Part shown: positions 39,675 through 47,295 of the stretch, piece by piece
How positions within the stretch are numbered: the stretch's first letter is position 1
Layout of the letters: the number at the start of each line of letters is the position of its first letter
Source of the DNA: Melghirimyces profundicolus
GTDB taxonomy: Bacteria; Bacillota; Bacilli; Thermoactinomycetales; DSM-45169
NCBI RefSeq assembly: GCF_003054245.1
Contig: NZ_QBKR01000001.1
Span: 124,001 to 188,000 of the forward strand
Direction of reading: 5' to 3'
DNA: 64,000 nucleotides
Notes under the pieces: generated by a model
Seen by the model: only the letters and a program-made list of their open reading frames with translations
Databases searched by the model: none
What the model was told of the DNA's origin: nothing
Program-made: the position numbers and the translations under genes

Positions 39675-40358
39675 ATGAACATCAACCTGATCATGCTCCT
39701 GGTCGTTTTCGCTGCGTTTGGGCTGGTGATCTGGGCCCAGTTCCGGGTCAAAGGCAGTTTTAAAAAGTGGTCCAAAGTCCAGGCTTCTTCCGGGATGACG
39801 GGGCAGGAAGTGGCCCGTCGCATCCTGGACCAGAACGGCCTTTACGATGTGGCGGTGGAGCCGGTCCGCGGACGGTTGACCGATCATTACGATCCGATCT
39901 CACGGACGGTCCGGCTGTCGGAACCGGTGTACCACTCCAACTCGATTGCCGCCGTGTCCGTGGCAGCTCACGAATGCGGCCACGCCATTCAGCATAAAGA
40001 AGCTTACGGGGCCCTGGTGCTCCGTCACCGGTTGTTCCCTGTCGCCAACTTCGCCTCCGGGATTGCTCCCTTCCTGTTGATCGGAGGGTTGCTCATGGGA
40101 GCGATGGGGCTGTTCGGTCTCGGTATTCTGCTTTACTCCGCGGCGGTTGCCTTCCAAGTGATCACCCTGCCCGTGGAATTCAATGCCAGCAGCCGGGCGA
40201 AGGCCATCATGGTGAAGGAAGGGTTCATCCGCAACGTCGAAGAGCGGGGAGTCAGCAAAGTGTTGAACGCAGCTGCCCTCACCTATGTGGCCACCACTCT
40301 TTACGCCTTGCTTGAACTGCTGCGCTTCGTTCTTCTGTTTATCAGCAGCGACGAATAA
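39675..40358 (+). CDS. yugP: YugP-type zinc metallopeptidase
   Basis: 227 residues, a neutral zinc membrane peptidase-like protein. VSVAAHECGHAIQH contains the HExxH-type motif (HECGH) with the second histidine, and ITLPVEFNASSRAKA supplies the downstream glutamate ligand; a membrane span opens the protein and two or three follow the active site. The family is widespread in Firmicutes, but its substrate is not well established. The ATG has a weak upstream ribosome site (GGGGAAATGCG). A terminator follows directly. Confidence 0.88.
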   Translation: MNINLIMLLVVFAAFGLVIWAQFRVKGSFKKWSKVQASSGMTGQEVARRILDQNGLYDVAVEPVRGRLTDHYDPISRTVRLSEPVYHSNSIAAVSVAAHECGHAIQHKEAYGALVLRHRLFPVANFASGIAPFLLIGGLLMGAMGLFGLGILLYSAAVAFQVITLPVEFNASSRAKAIMVKEGFIRNVEERGVSKVLNAAALTYVATTLYALLELLRFVLLFISSDE

Positions 40359-40370
40359 GCGTTATCGAAA

Positions 40371-40399
40371 AAAACCGTCCGTTCCGGGCGGTTTTTTTT
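40371..40399 (+). terminator. Rho-independent terminator
   Basis: AACCGTCC and GGGCGGTT (one G-T pair) around a GTTCC loop, then eight T. Confidence 0.88.
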
Positions 40400-40466
40400 G
40401 AGTACATATTTTTTTCTTCTTCGTCGGATACTAGGCCTGACTCTTCATGAAAAGGAGAGAATGAAT

Positions 40467-40970
40467 ATGCGCAAGCTTTCCAAAGGATTCGTTCTGCTGA
40501 CCGCCCTCGGTCTGGTCGTCACCGCTGTCGGCTGTGCCACGCAGAACCGGCCGGAAGAATCCCGCCAAAGGGATATGGGGACACAGCAGGTTCGTTATCA
40601 GGATCGGACGGATCCCGGACGGACCCAGGTTGCTCAGAACATGCGGGTCGCCGATAACGTGGCTGAGTCCGTCACCCGGTTGGATTCGGTTGATTCCGCC
40701 ACCGTCATGGTGACGGACCGGACGGCTTATGTCGGGGTCATGATGGAGAAAGACTACAACGGGAGACTGACCAATAAAGTCAAAGATCAGGTGTCCAAAA
40801 GGGTGCGTCGGGTGGATCCCAGCATTGACCGGGTGTTTGTCTCTGCCAATCCGGACTTTGTCAAACAGTTGGGGGACTATGCACGGGATGTCCGGAACGG
40901 TCGGCCGGTCTCCGGTTTGATGCAGCAGTTTTCGGATCTGGTGGAGCGGACGTTCCCGGCTGCCAGATAA
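40467..40970 (+). CDS. YhcN/YlaJ family sporulation lipoprotein
   Basis: 167 residues. The signal peptide ends in a lipobox-like TAVGC with Cys23. The body matches the YhcN/YlaJ pattern: RVADNVAESVTRLDSVDSATVMVTDRTAYVGVMM, then VKDQVSKRVRRVDPSIDRVFVSANPDFV. Members are forespore-made lipoproteins of the spore inner membrane and affect germination in Bacillus. ATG 40467 has AAAGGAG nine bases upstream; ATG 40461 would be only three bases away. Its presence supports a spore-forming host. Confidence 0.85.
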   Translation: MRKLSKGFVLLTALGLVVTAVGCATQNRPEESRQRDMGTQQVRYQDRTDPGRTQVAQNMRVADNVAESVTRLDSVDSATVMVTDRTAYVGVMMEKDYNGRLTNKVKDQVSKRVRRVDPSIDRVFVSANPDFVKQLGDYARDVRNGRPVSGLMQQFSDLVERTFPAAR

Positions 40971-40984
40971 CTTGAGACCCTCGT

Positions 40985-41008
40985 ACCCCGGTTTCCGGGG
41001 TTTTTTTT
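40985..41008 (+). terminator. Rho-independent terminator
   Basis: ACCCCGG, TTT, CCGGGGT, then a run of T. Confidence 0.88.
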
Positions 41009-41138
41009 GTTGCGTGAAAAGGGCCGTTGGTTGAACTCCCGTGAAATAGGTCGTTATGATAAAATAAGGTAGTTCCGTTTTTCACGCCTTTCTGAAAGCG
41101 GGAGTCCCGTTCAATATATAAAAGAGGGAGGAGTTCAG

Positions 41139-41408
41139 ATGCGACTGACACCGCGGGATATATTCGATAAAGACTTCAAAACATCTCTTCGGGGCTACGA
41201 CGTGGATGAAGTGAACGAATTCCTCGACCAGGTGATCCGCAGCTACGAAGATGTGCTGGAGGAAAACGAAAAACTGAAACAACAGCTCAAAAAGGCGAAT
41301 CAAAATTCCAAGCGCCATAAACGGGCCATGCCGGATGAAGACCAGGACCGGGTCATCCAGGAGATTCTTCAGCGGTTGGATCGGTTGGAACAGATGATAC
41401 GGCGATAA
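41139..41408 (+). CDS. gpsB: GpsB/DivIVA-domain cell-cycle protein
   Basis: 89 residues. RLTPRDIFDKDFKTSLRGYDVDEVNEFLDQVIRSYE is the conserved lipid- and PBP-binding DivIVA N-domain, followed by a coiled coil (NEKLKQQLKKAN) and a C-terminal trimerisation helix (QEILQRLDRLEQMIR). GpsB is a cytoplasmic adaptor linking PBP1 and other wall enzymes to the division and elongation sites. The short length and C-terminal RLDRLE region fit GpsB rather than full DivIVA. AGGGAGGAG precedes the ATG. It heads a group with wall-related genes. Confidence 0.92.
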   Translation: MRLTPRDIFDKDFKTSLRGYDVDEVNEFLDQVIRSYEDVLEENEKLKQQLKKANQNSKRHKRAMPDEDQDRVIQEILQRLDRLEQMIRR

Positions 41409-41426
41409 AAGGGGAGAAGACGTGTC

Positions 41427-41810
41427 ATGTCAGGGTTGAAGCGCATCATCACCGGGGTGGCGGACACCTCGGACCGGGCGGCGGAGCCGGACTTTCGAAC
41501 CCGCCGCTACCGAGGGCAGGCGAAAGAAGCCGCAGAATGTCTGAAAAAGCTTCCTTCAGAAGACGGCGCTTTTCGTCTGGTGCACGTGGACGCCGAGCGG
41601 GGAGAAATCATGATCGAGTTCAAAAACCACTTCGGCTTCAAACACGATGTCGTGGTCACCGTTTTTTCGGAGTCACCGGTTCGGATGGCTGTCGACATCC
41701 ATGCCGCCACCCGGGGACGGATGTTGGATCTGGGGGGCAACCGGGAGCTGGTTCGGCGGATCTACCGCTATCTGGACCGTCACCTTGAACGAACGGGGGA
41801 TTCCGGATGA
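41427..41810 (+). CDS. DUF1499-like conserved protein
   Basis: 127 residues, soluble. DFRTRRYRGQAKEAAECLKKLP, GEIMIEFKNHFGFKHDVVVTVF and VRMAVDIHAATRGRMLDLGGNRELVRRIYRYL suggest the strand-rich fold of DUF1499, whose last segment reads S-R-x-D-x-G-x-N in many members; the match here is partial. No function is known to me. It lies between gpsB and an S13 carboxypeptidase and overlaps the latter by four bases, so it is co-translated with a wall enzyme. Confidence 0.6.
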   Translation: MSGLKRIITGVADTSDRAAEPDFRTRRYRGQAKEAAECLKKLPSEDGAFRLVHVDAERGEIMIEFKNHFGFKHDVVVTVFSESPVRMAVDIHAATRGRMLDLGGNRELVRRIYRYLDRHLERTGDSG

Positions 41811-43129
41811 ACCTGCCGGAGAAAATGAATCGTTTGATCGGAGCTTGGGCCGCCCGGTCAGGGGAGAAGGGCGCACGGGTCGGGTGCGCTCTCTTTTGTT
41901 TCCGCACCGGCCGCCGGTGGGATTTGGACGGGGAAAAGCGGTTTGTTCCCGCTTCCAACAACAAAATATGGACGACGTTGACGGCCCTGGAAGAGCTGGG
42001 CCCCGAACACCGGTGGTACACCCGGTTTGCCGCGGAGGAAGGGGGCCGCTTATGGATACGGGGGGGCGGTGATCCTTCCTTTGACGTGAACGCCGCAACC
42101 GAGGTGGCAAGGGCCCTTCGGAGGCAGGGGCTGACCCGGCTGGAAGGCCCGGTCCTGCTGGATGACGGGCTCAACCGGGATGCTCCCTGGGGGAGGGGGT
42201 GGGCGTGGGACGATTTGGCCCAGGGTTATTCGGCCCCTGTCCATGCCCTGAATATGGAGCACAACCGGATCGCATTCCGGTTTGACCCCTCCTCCCCCAC
42301 CCCGGAGGTGATCGGCTTTTCTCCGGTGCAATGCCGGGCCGGGGCCGAAGTGCGTTTGAGTTGGAGCGAAGATCCGGACGCGGAGATTCGCATTTTTCGG
42401 ACGGAGGGACCGTACGGTTTCCGTCTGGAAGGGGAGGTTTTCCGGGGGGATCCGGAAGTCCGGGCAGCGGTGGCATCCGGGCCGGAATTTTTTGCTCAGG
42501 TCTTCCTGGAGGTTTTGCGGGAGGAAGGAATCCGGGTCCCCCGGGGTGGGGAAGTGAGGACGGGACCTTTCCCCCGCCAGCCGTCGATCCGGGTGGATCA
42601 GGCGTCACGTCCCCTGGTTGAGGCCCTGTCCCTGGTCAACGGGGAAAGCGACAATCTGGTGGCGGAAGTCTTGCTCCGGTCCCTGGGACTGAAAGAAACC
42701 GGTTTCCTTTCCCAGGAGGCCGGGATCCAAAAGGTTCTGGGTCGCCTGGCGAAGAGAAGGCTTGTCCCGCCGGAGGTAATGGCCGACGGGTCGGGTCTTT
42801 CGATGTACAACCTTTCCACCCCGTCTTCCCTGAATCGGGCATTGGTTTGGGCCCGAAAAAAACATCCCTGGTTCACCGCCTGGTTAAAGAGTCTCCCCCG
42901 CTACGGAAAAAGCGGCACGCTGCGGGACCGACGCGCGTTTCTTCCCGACGGGGTGGAGGTGGCAGCCAAAACCGGCACTCTGTCCGGCGTGAAATCCCTG
43001 AGCGGTTATCTGCTGAGGGGGAAGGAACCGACGTTGGCCTTTTCTCTGCTGGTCAACGGCCTGCTGGATGAAAAAAACGGAGAAAAGCTGCAGGATGAGG
43101 TGCTCCAGCTTTTCTCCGCCATCGGATGA
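41807..43129 (+). CDS. dacB: S13-family D-alanyl-D-alanine carboxypeptidase (PBP4/DacB type)
   Basis: 440 residues. Active-site motifs of the serine penicillin-binding fold are visible: SxxK as VPASNNKIW (Ser50, Lys53), SxN-like GESDNLVAE and KTG in VAAKTGTLSGVKSLSGY; RGGGDPSFD is the S13-specific insert domain region. These enzymes trim or hydrolyse cross-linked peptides of peptidoglycan. Unusually, no signal peptide precedes the catalytic domain from this start; either export uses another route or the protein works in the cytoplasm on recycled muropeptides, in line with the YkfC-like gene beside it. It converges with that gene, only seven bases separating the stops. Confidence 0.82.
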   Translation: MNLPEKMNRLIGAWAARSGEKGARVGCALFCFRTGRRWDLDGEKRFVPASNNKIWTTLTALEELGPEHRWYTRFAAEEGGRLWIRGGGDPSFDVNAATEVARALRRQGLTRLEGPVLLDDGLNRDAPWGRGWAWDDLAQGYSAPVHALNMEHNRIAFRFDPSSPTPEVIGFSPVQCRAGAEVRLSWSEDPDAEIRIFRTEGPYGFRLEGEVFRGDPEVRAAVASGPEFFAQVFLEVLREEGIRVPRGGEVRTGPFPRQPSIRVDQASRPLVEALSLVNGESDNLVAEVLLRSLGLKETGFLSQEAGIQKVLGRLAKRRLVPPEVMADGSGLSMYNLSTPSSLNRALVWARKKHPWFTAWLKSLPRYGKSGTLRDRRAFLPDGVEVAAKTGTLSGVKSLSGYLLRGKEPTLAFSLLVNGLLDEKNGEKLQDEVLQLFSAIG

Positions 43130-43136
43130 GTGGAGG

Positions 43137-44045
43137 TTATTTGGGTATTTCGCCGCCCCGGTACCGGGTACCCCAGCAGAATTCGCCATGGTAGGGTTCG
43201 TCGGTGAGCCGGTTGATCCGAATCGGATTTCCCGTATGGGGGGAGTGAATGAAGGCTCCTTCCCCGATGTACATCCCGACGTGATGGATGGTCCCTTTTC
43301 CTTGTTCGTAGGCGAAAAAGACCAGATCACCCGGAGCCAGCTCTTCCCATGAGACCCGTTCACCGCAGGTGGCCTGGATGTCCGCGTCCCGGGGAATGCG
43401 GATTCCGCCGGATTCGAAGATGCGGTACATAAAACCGGAACAGTCAAAACCGAAGGAGGACATCCCCGCCCAAAGATAGGGGAGGCCGATGAATCCTTCG
43501 GCGGTCCGGATCCGGTCTTCGGGGGATTGAACCGGGGTTTGGCCGATGCGGACATCTTCCGCGGGAAGACGCCCCGCACGGCCGTCCGGAGTCAGCACCA
43601 CCACTTCCCCGTCAGCTTCTCCGATTTTCGGCAGCTTGGTCATAAAGCTGATTTCCACCCGTTCTCCCGATGCCAAAATCAACCGGGAGCGGTCGGCTGT
43701 AACCCGAACCAGGGGTTCCCTTTCCAGGGCATGGTGGAAATCGGGGTCATATCCCAACTGGGCGCTCGGGATCCAACCCGGGTATCCCCGGGGGTCTTTG
43801 GGGGTGAATTGCCCCGGCACGGAGACCCTGGACCACCCGTCGCGCTCTTCGTCAACCAAGACCGGTTCTCCATAAAGCACCTGGGACTCCAGCCTTCCCA
43901 CGAGATCTTTCCGTTCCTTCAAATCCATCTCCATCCATTCGTGAAGCTGTATGGGAGACCCGAGTGCCGGCCGGTCCGCCTCGCGAACGGTTTCCGGCTC
44001 CAACCACAGGTTGGCGACGATCTCTTTTACGTAACGAATGTTCAT
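43137..44045 (-). CDS. NlpC/P60 endopeptidase with SH3-like domains (YkfC-like)
   Basis: 302 residues. Two SH3b-like regions (about residues 10-170; GWSRVSVPGQ, GYPGWIPSAQL, VVVLTPDGRAGRLP) precede an NlpC/P60 domain with catalytic Cys in SSFGFDCSGFMYRIF, His in TIHHVGMYIGEGAFIHSP and a third polar residue in the following strand. The layout matches YkfC, a gamma-D-glutamyl-L-diamino acid endopeptidase for recycled murein tripeptides. There is no signal peptide, which fits cytoplasmic recycling. ATG 44045 follows GAAGGAGG. Divergent from an OppA-type receptor gene that may bring in muropeptides. Confidence 0.85.
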   Translation of the reverse strand: MNIRYVKEIVANLWLEPETVREADRPALGSPIQLHEWMEMDLKERKDLVGRLESQVLYGEPVLVDEERDGWSRVSVPGQFTPKDPRGYPGWIPSAQLGYDPDFHHALEREPLVRVTADRSRLILASGERVEISFMTKLPKIGEADGEVVVLTPDGRAGRLPAEDVRIGQTPVQSPEDRIRTAEGFIGLPYLWAGMSSFGFDCSGFMYRIFESGGIRIPRDADIQATCGERVSWEELAPGDLVFFAYEQGKGTIHHVGMYIGEGAFIHSPHTGNPIRINRLTDEPYHGEFCWGTRYRGGEIPK

Positions 44046-44171
44046 GTTTTTCCTCCTTCGCACGCCGGTTGGGCAAGGATTGGTCCCGTTAAATTTTATT
44101 ATAAAGGAGGAATGGCGATTTCGTTGATAGAAAATATTTAGAAAAGAAAATCGCTTAAGGGGGCATGGAAG

Positions 44172-45785
44172 ATGAAAAGATCTTGGATGGGTCTTTTGGC
44201 CGTATTGCTGGCTGTCAACGTGTTTCTGGCGGGTTGCGGGGGTGAGGAGCAACCGGATGCCGACACAGCCAAAAGTCCGACGTTAAAGCTGAATCTGTCC
44301 AACGGGGAACCCACCTCAATCGACCCCGCTCTGGCCTTTGACAGCGACTCGATGGAAGTGGTGAACAACCTGTTTGAGGGGTTGACGCGCCTGGACAAAA
44401 ACCATCAGGCCCAACCCGCGGTGGCCGAAAAGATTGACAAATCGGAGGATGGCCTTACATATACCTTCACGCTCCGGGACGAGGCCAAATGGTCCAACGG
44501 AGAACCGGTGACGGCCCATGATTTTGAATATGCCTGGAAACGGGTCATGGATCCGAAAACCGCCTCCAGTGCTTCATTCCTCATGTTTTTTATCAAGAAT
44601 GCGGAAAAGTACAACGCCGGCAAAGCGAGTGCCGACGAGGTTGGCGTAAAGGCGAAGGACGATCACACTTTGGTGGTGGAACTGGAACAACCGACTCCCT
44701 TTTTCGAGCAGTTGACGGCGTATACTCCCTTCGCTCCGGTTTATAAAAAAGGGGTGGAGGGCCAAGAGAATCCCTTCGGCGACGACAAGAACTACGTTTC
44801 CAACGGCCCCTTCAAGATGAAGAGCTGGAAACATGATGAAAAAATCGTGGCCGTGAAAAATGAACACTACCAGGATGCCGACAAGGTGAAGCTCCCGGGT
44901 GTCCAATGGTCCATGATCGCCGATGCCACCACGGCATATCAGATGTACAAGCAGGGAAACCTGCACTTGGGCGTGGCTCCCCCGGATCTTCAGGGCAAGG
45001 TGATCGAAAGCGGGGAAGCCAAAGTGATGGACGGGTCAGGACTTGAGTTTTACCGTTTCAACACGGAGAAAGAACCTTTTACCAATAAAAAAATCCGAAA
45101 AGCTCTCGCTTTGGCGGTTGACCGGAAGACCATCGTGGATCATGTGATCCAAGGGAAACAAAAACCCGCCTATGCCTACGTGGCTCCGGGAACCCAAACC
45201 GAAGCGGGGGACTTCCGGGAAAACGGGGAGACCTATATCGAAGACGCTCAGTTGGACGAAGCCAAAAAGCTGCTGGAAGAAGGAATGAAGGAAGAAGGCT
45301 GGGACAATCTTCCGGAAATCAGCATCCTTTACAATAAAGACGATACGCATAAAAAAGTGGCGGAGACCATCCAGGATATGTGGCGGAAACATCTGGGCGT
45401 CAAAGTGAAACTGCAGGCCCGGGAAGTGAAAACTTATTTCGACGACCAGAAGAGCGGCAACTACATCGTCTCCCGTTCCAGCTTCCTGCCGGATTACAAC
45501 GACCCGTACAATTATCTGGAAAGCTTCCAGACCGATCACCCGATGAACCGGACCGGTTGGAGCGACAAGGAGTATGATAAGCTCCTTTCCCAGGCCCGTA
45601 ATGAAACGGATGAAGACAAGCGAATGGAGGTTCTTCACAAAGCGGAAGAGCGCCTGTTTGAAGAAATGCCTCTGTTCCCGATTTACTATTACAACACCAT
45701 CGTGTTGCAACAGCCTGAAGTGAAAAACGTGCTGCGGCACACGGTCGGACCGAATGACTATCGTTTCACCGAAATTCAGGGTTGA
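44172..45785 (+). CDS. oppA: OppA-type peptide-binding lipoprotein
   Basis: 537 residues, family 5 solute-binding protein. The lipobox is FLAGC with Cys22. LKLNLSNGEPTSIDPALAFD, VVNNLFEGLTRLD, TFTLRDEAKWSNGEPVTAHDF (SBP_bac_5 signature), YVSNGPFKMKSWKHDE and a YNDPYNYLESF segment are classic OppA features. It delivers oligopeptides, possibly cell-wall peptides (MppA-like), to an Opp permease not encoded in the window. AAGGGGGCATGG near the ATG gives the ribosome site. A bidirectional terminator follows the stop. Confidence 0.9.
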   Translation: MKRSWMGLLAVLLAVNVFLAGCGGEEQPDADTAKSPTLKLNLSNGEPTSIDPALAFDSDSMEVVNNLFEGLTRLDKNHQAQPAVAEKIDKSEDGLTYTFTLRDEAKWSNGEPVTAHDFEYAWKRVMDPKTASSASFLMFFIKNAEKYNAGKASADEVGVKAKDDHTLVVELEQPTPFFEQLTAYTPFAPVYKKGVEGQENPFGDDKNYVSNGPFKMKSWKHDEKIVAVKNEHYQDADKVKLPGVQWSMIADATTAYQMYKQGNLHLGVAPPDLQGKVIESGEAKVMDGSGLEFYRFNTEKEPFTNKKIRKALALAVDRKTIVDHVIQGKQKPAYAYVAPGTQTEAGDFRENGETYIEDAQLDEAKKLLEEGMKEEGWDNLPEISILYNKDDTHKKVAETIQDMWRKHLGVKVKLQAREVKTYFDDQKSGNYIVSRSSFLPDYNDPYNYLESFQTDHPMNRTGWSDKEYDKLLSQARNETDEDKRMEVLHKAEERLFEEMPLFPIYYYNTIVLQQPEVKNVLRHTVGPNDYRFTEIQG

Positions 45786-45795
45786 CTCCCACCTG

Positions 45796-45829
45796 AAAGC
45801 ACCCGGCTCACCAGGCCGGGTGCTTTTTC
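45796..45829. terminator. Bidirectional terminator
   Basis: AAAGCACCCGG and CCGGGTGCTTT pair over 11 bp around a nine-base loop; T-runs on both strands. It lies between oppA and the converging YqaA-like gene. Confidence 0.88.
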
Positions 45830-46409
45830 AATTCCGCTTTTTTCGTTTGACGAGATGCCAGATCAAAGCGGCCAGAAGTGCCACCGCCACGACGGATACG
45901 GTGAGTGCGCCAAAATACCGTTCGATGAAAGCACCGGCGGCTTTCCCCAAAATAACGATGATCAGGGCCTCCAAAAAAAAACGTCCGCCCCTTCCCAACA
46001 ACGACCAAAGGATGACTTCCCGGATCCGGACGTTGCATAAGCCGGAAGCAATGGTGAAAACTTTGTACGGGATGGGAGTGAATCCGGCTATGGCCAGGGA
46101 AAATCCGCCATACCGATCAAAATAATCCTCCACTTTTTCCACGTTTTCCTGTTTGAAAAAACGGAGCATAACCGGACGCCCCAGTTTTTTGCCGATCCAC
46201 CGCCCCAAAAGTGCTCCGGCGACCGAAGCCAGTGTGGTGATCAAGGCGTACCACCAAGCCAGTTCCGGCTGTGCAATTCCCATCGGGATCAGAAGAACGT
46301 CCGGCGGAATCGGAAAAAAAGAGGATTCCGTAAAGGAAAAGAGAGCCAGTCCCCAGGTGCCGTAGGATTGAAACCATTCAATCGTTGCTTCCACCCATTG
46401 TGAAATCAT
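45828..46409 (-). CDS. YqaA/DedA-like membrane protein (VTT domain)
   Basis: 193 residues with four to five hydrophobic segments. FTESSFFPIPPDVLLIPMGIA is the loop with E-x-PxP pattern, and YGGFSLAIAGFTPIPYKVFTIASGLCNVR is the YqaA-type conserved loop. VTT-domain proteins are thought to flip lipids. ATG 46409 has GGGGGAGG ten bases upstream; the open frame continues far upstream, but through the complementary strand of another gene, and is not used. It is one of two DedA-type genes in the window. Confidence 0.82.
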   Translation of the reverse strand: MISQWVEATIEWFQSYGTWGLALFSFTESSFFPIPPDVLLIPMGIAQPELAWWYALITTLASVAGALLGRWIGKKLGRPVMLRFFKQENVEKVEDYFDRYGGFSLAIAGFTPIPYKVFTIASGLCNVRIREVILWSLLGRGGRFFLEALIIVILGKAAGAFIERYFGALTVSVVAVALLAALIWHLVKRKKRN

Positions 46410-46587
46410 GATGTCCGTGCCTCCCCCGAGTCGAATCGACTTTTTCATCTTAGCACGTCTGCTCCCCGGGGAACACCGTTTGAAGGGTAATTTAGACCGG
46501 AGGGAGTAGATGTTGAATAAACTGCCAAAATACCCTCCGCCGGCCGGTCGCATACTATGGATAAGCCCGAAGAGGGGAGGGTTGAAT

Positions 46588-47258
46588 ATGAGTAAGCATA
46601 AAAATAAACGTCGTAAAAAGCGGAAAATCAATCGATCCGCTGACGAGGTCGAGTTTGCCCGGGAACCGGGAGCGGCGGATGATATTGAGTTCAAGGGAGG
46701 AGACGTTCCCGATTTCGCCGCCGATGAAGTGAAATTTACTCCGGAGCCGGGAGCCGCCGATGATGTGGAATTTACCCGGGAGCTTGAAAATGAAGTCGAG
46801 TTCGGTCGCGAATTGGAAGCTCTCGGGTCCTTCGACCAGGTGGGCGTCACCCCCGGTCCCAATCCCACAGATGCCGTTGAATTCCAGGGGGCCATGAAAG
46901 CCGACGATGTGGACAGAGGGGAAGAAATCCGGCAAAAGCACCGGGGTGACCGGTTGAGGGAAGAGGAGACGTGGAAGCCGCCGCCGAAGTTTCTCCCGTG
47001 GCCGAGCCCATCCGCAGGGAACGGAAGGAAGAGGATGCCGATGGGGAAACCCGTGACGAAGGAAACGGCTTGGGGGCCATCAGTATCATCCTGTCGGTCT
47101 TATCTTTTTTCTTCGTCCCCTTTTTGCTGGGCTCCGCCGGAATTGTACTGGGAGTGATCAGCGGCCGTCGCGGCAGCCGTCTCGGCTGGTGGGCCGTGGG
47201 CCTGGGTGCGGTTTCCGTTATTTTGACAGCGTTTCTGGCACCAATCGCAGGTTTTTGA
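46588..47258 (+). pseudogene. Acidic-repeat plus membrane-domain protein, interrupted by a frameshift
   Basis: ATG 46588 follows GAGGGGAGG and opens a basic start (MSKHKNKRRKKRKINRS), then a repetitive acidic stretch in which DEVEFAREPGAADD-like units recur (VEF, IEF, VKF, VEF, VEF). The frame loses sense after about 46965. From 46950 the frame one base back is open and reads into a clear C-terminal domain with two membrane helices (GLGAISIILSVLSFFFVPF and LGWWAVGLGAVSVILTAFLA), ending at 47258, much like DUF4190-type tails. A single -1 shift between 46950 and 46985 would join both parts. It could be a real mutation, a sequencing error or a recoding site; no classic slippery heptamer is visible. 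Confidence 0.55.
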
Positions 47259-47263
47259 TCCAG

Positions 47264-47290
47264 AAAGGCTTCCGATGTTGGAAGCCTTTT
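47264..47290. terminator. Bidirectional terminator
   Basis: AAAGGCTTCC and GGAAGCCTTT around a six-base loop, T/A runs on both sides, between the interrupted gene and the converging selB. Confidence 0.88.
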
Positions 47291-47295
47291 CCTCT

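Noticed and set aside
44101-44143. A nine-codon leader frame before oppA
   Set aside because: Its ribosome site is only one base from the ATG, and nothing else supports translation.
46410-46895. An N-terminal extension of the YqaA-like protein with VEF-like repeats
   Set aside because: It is the reverse complement of the acidic-repeat gene; a good start and ribosome site lie at 46409.
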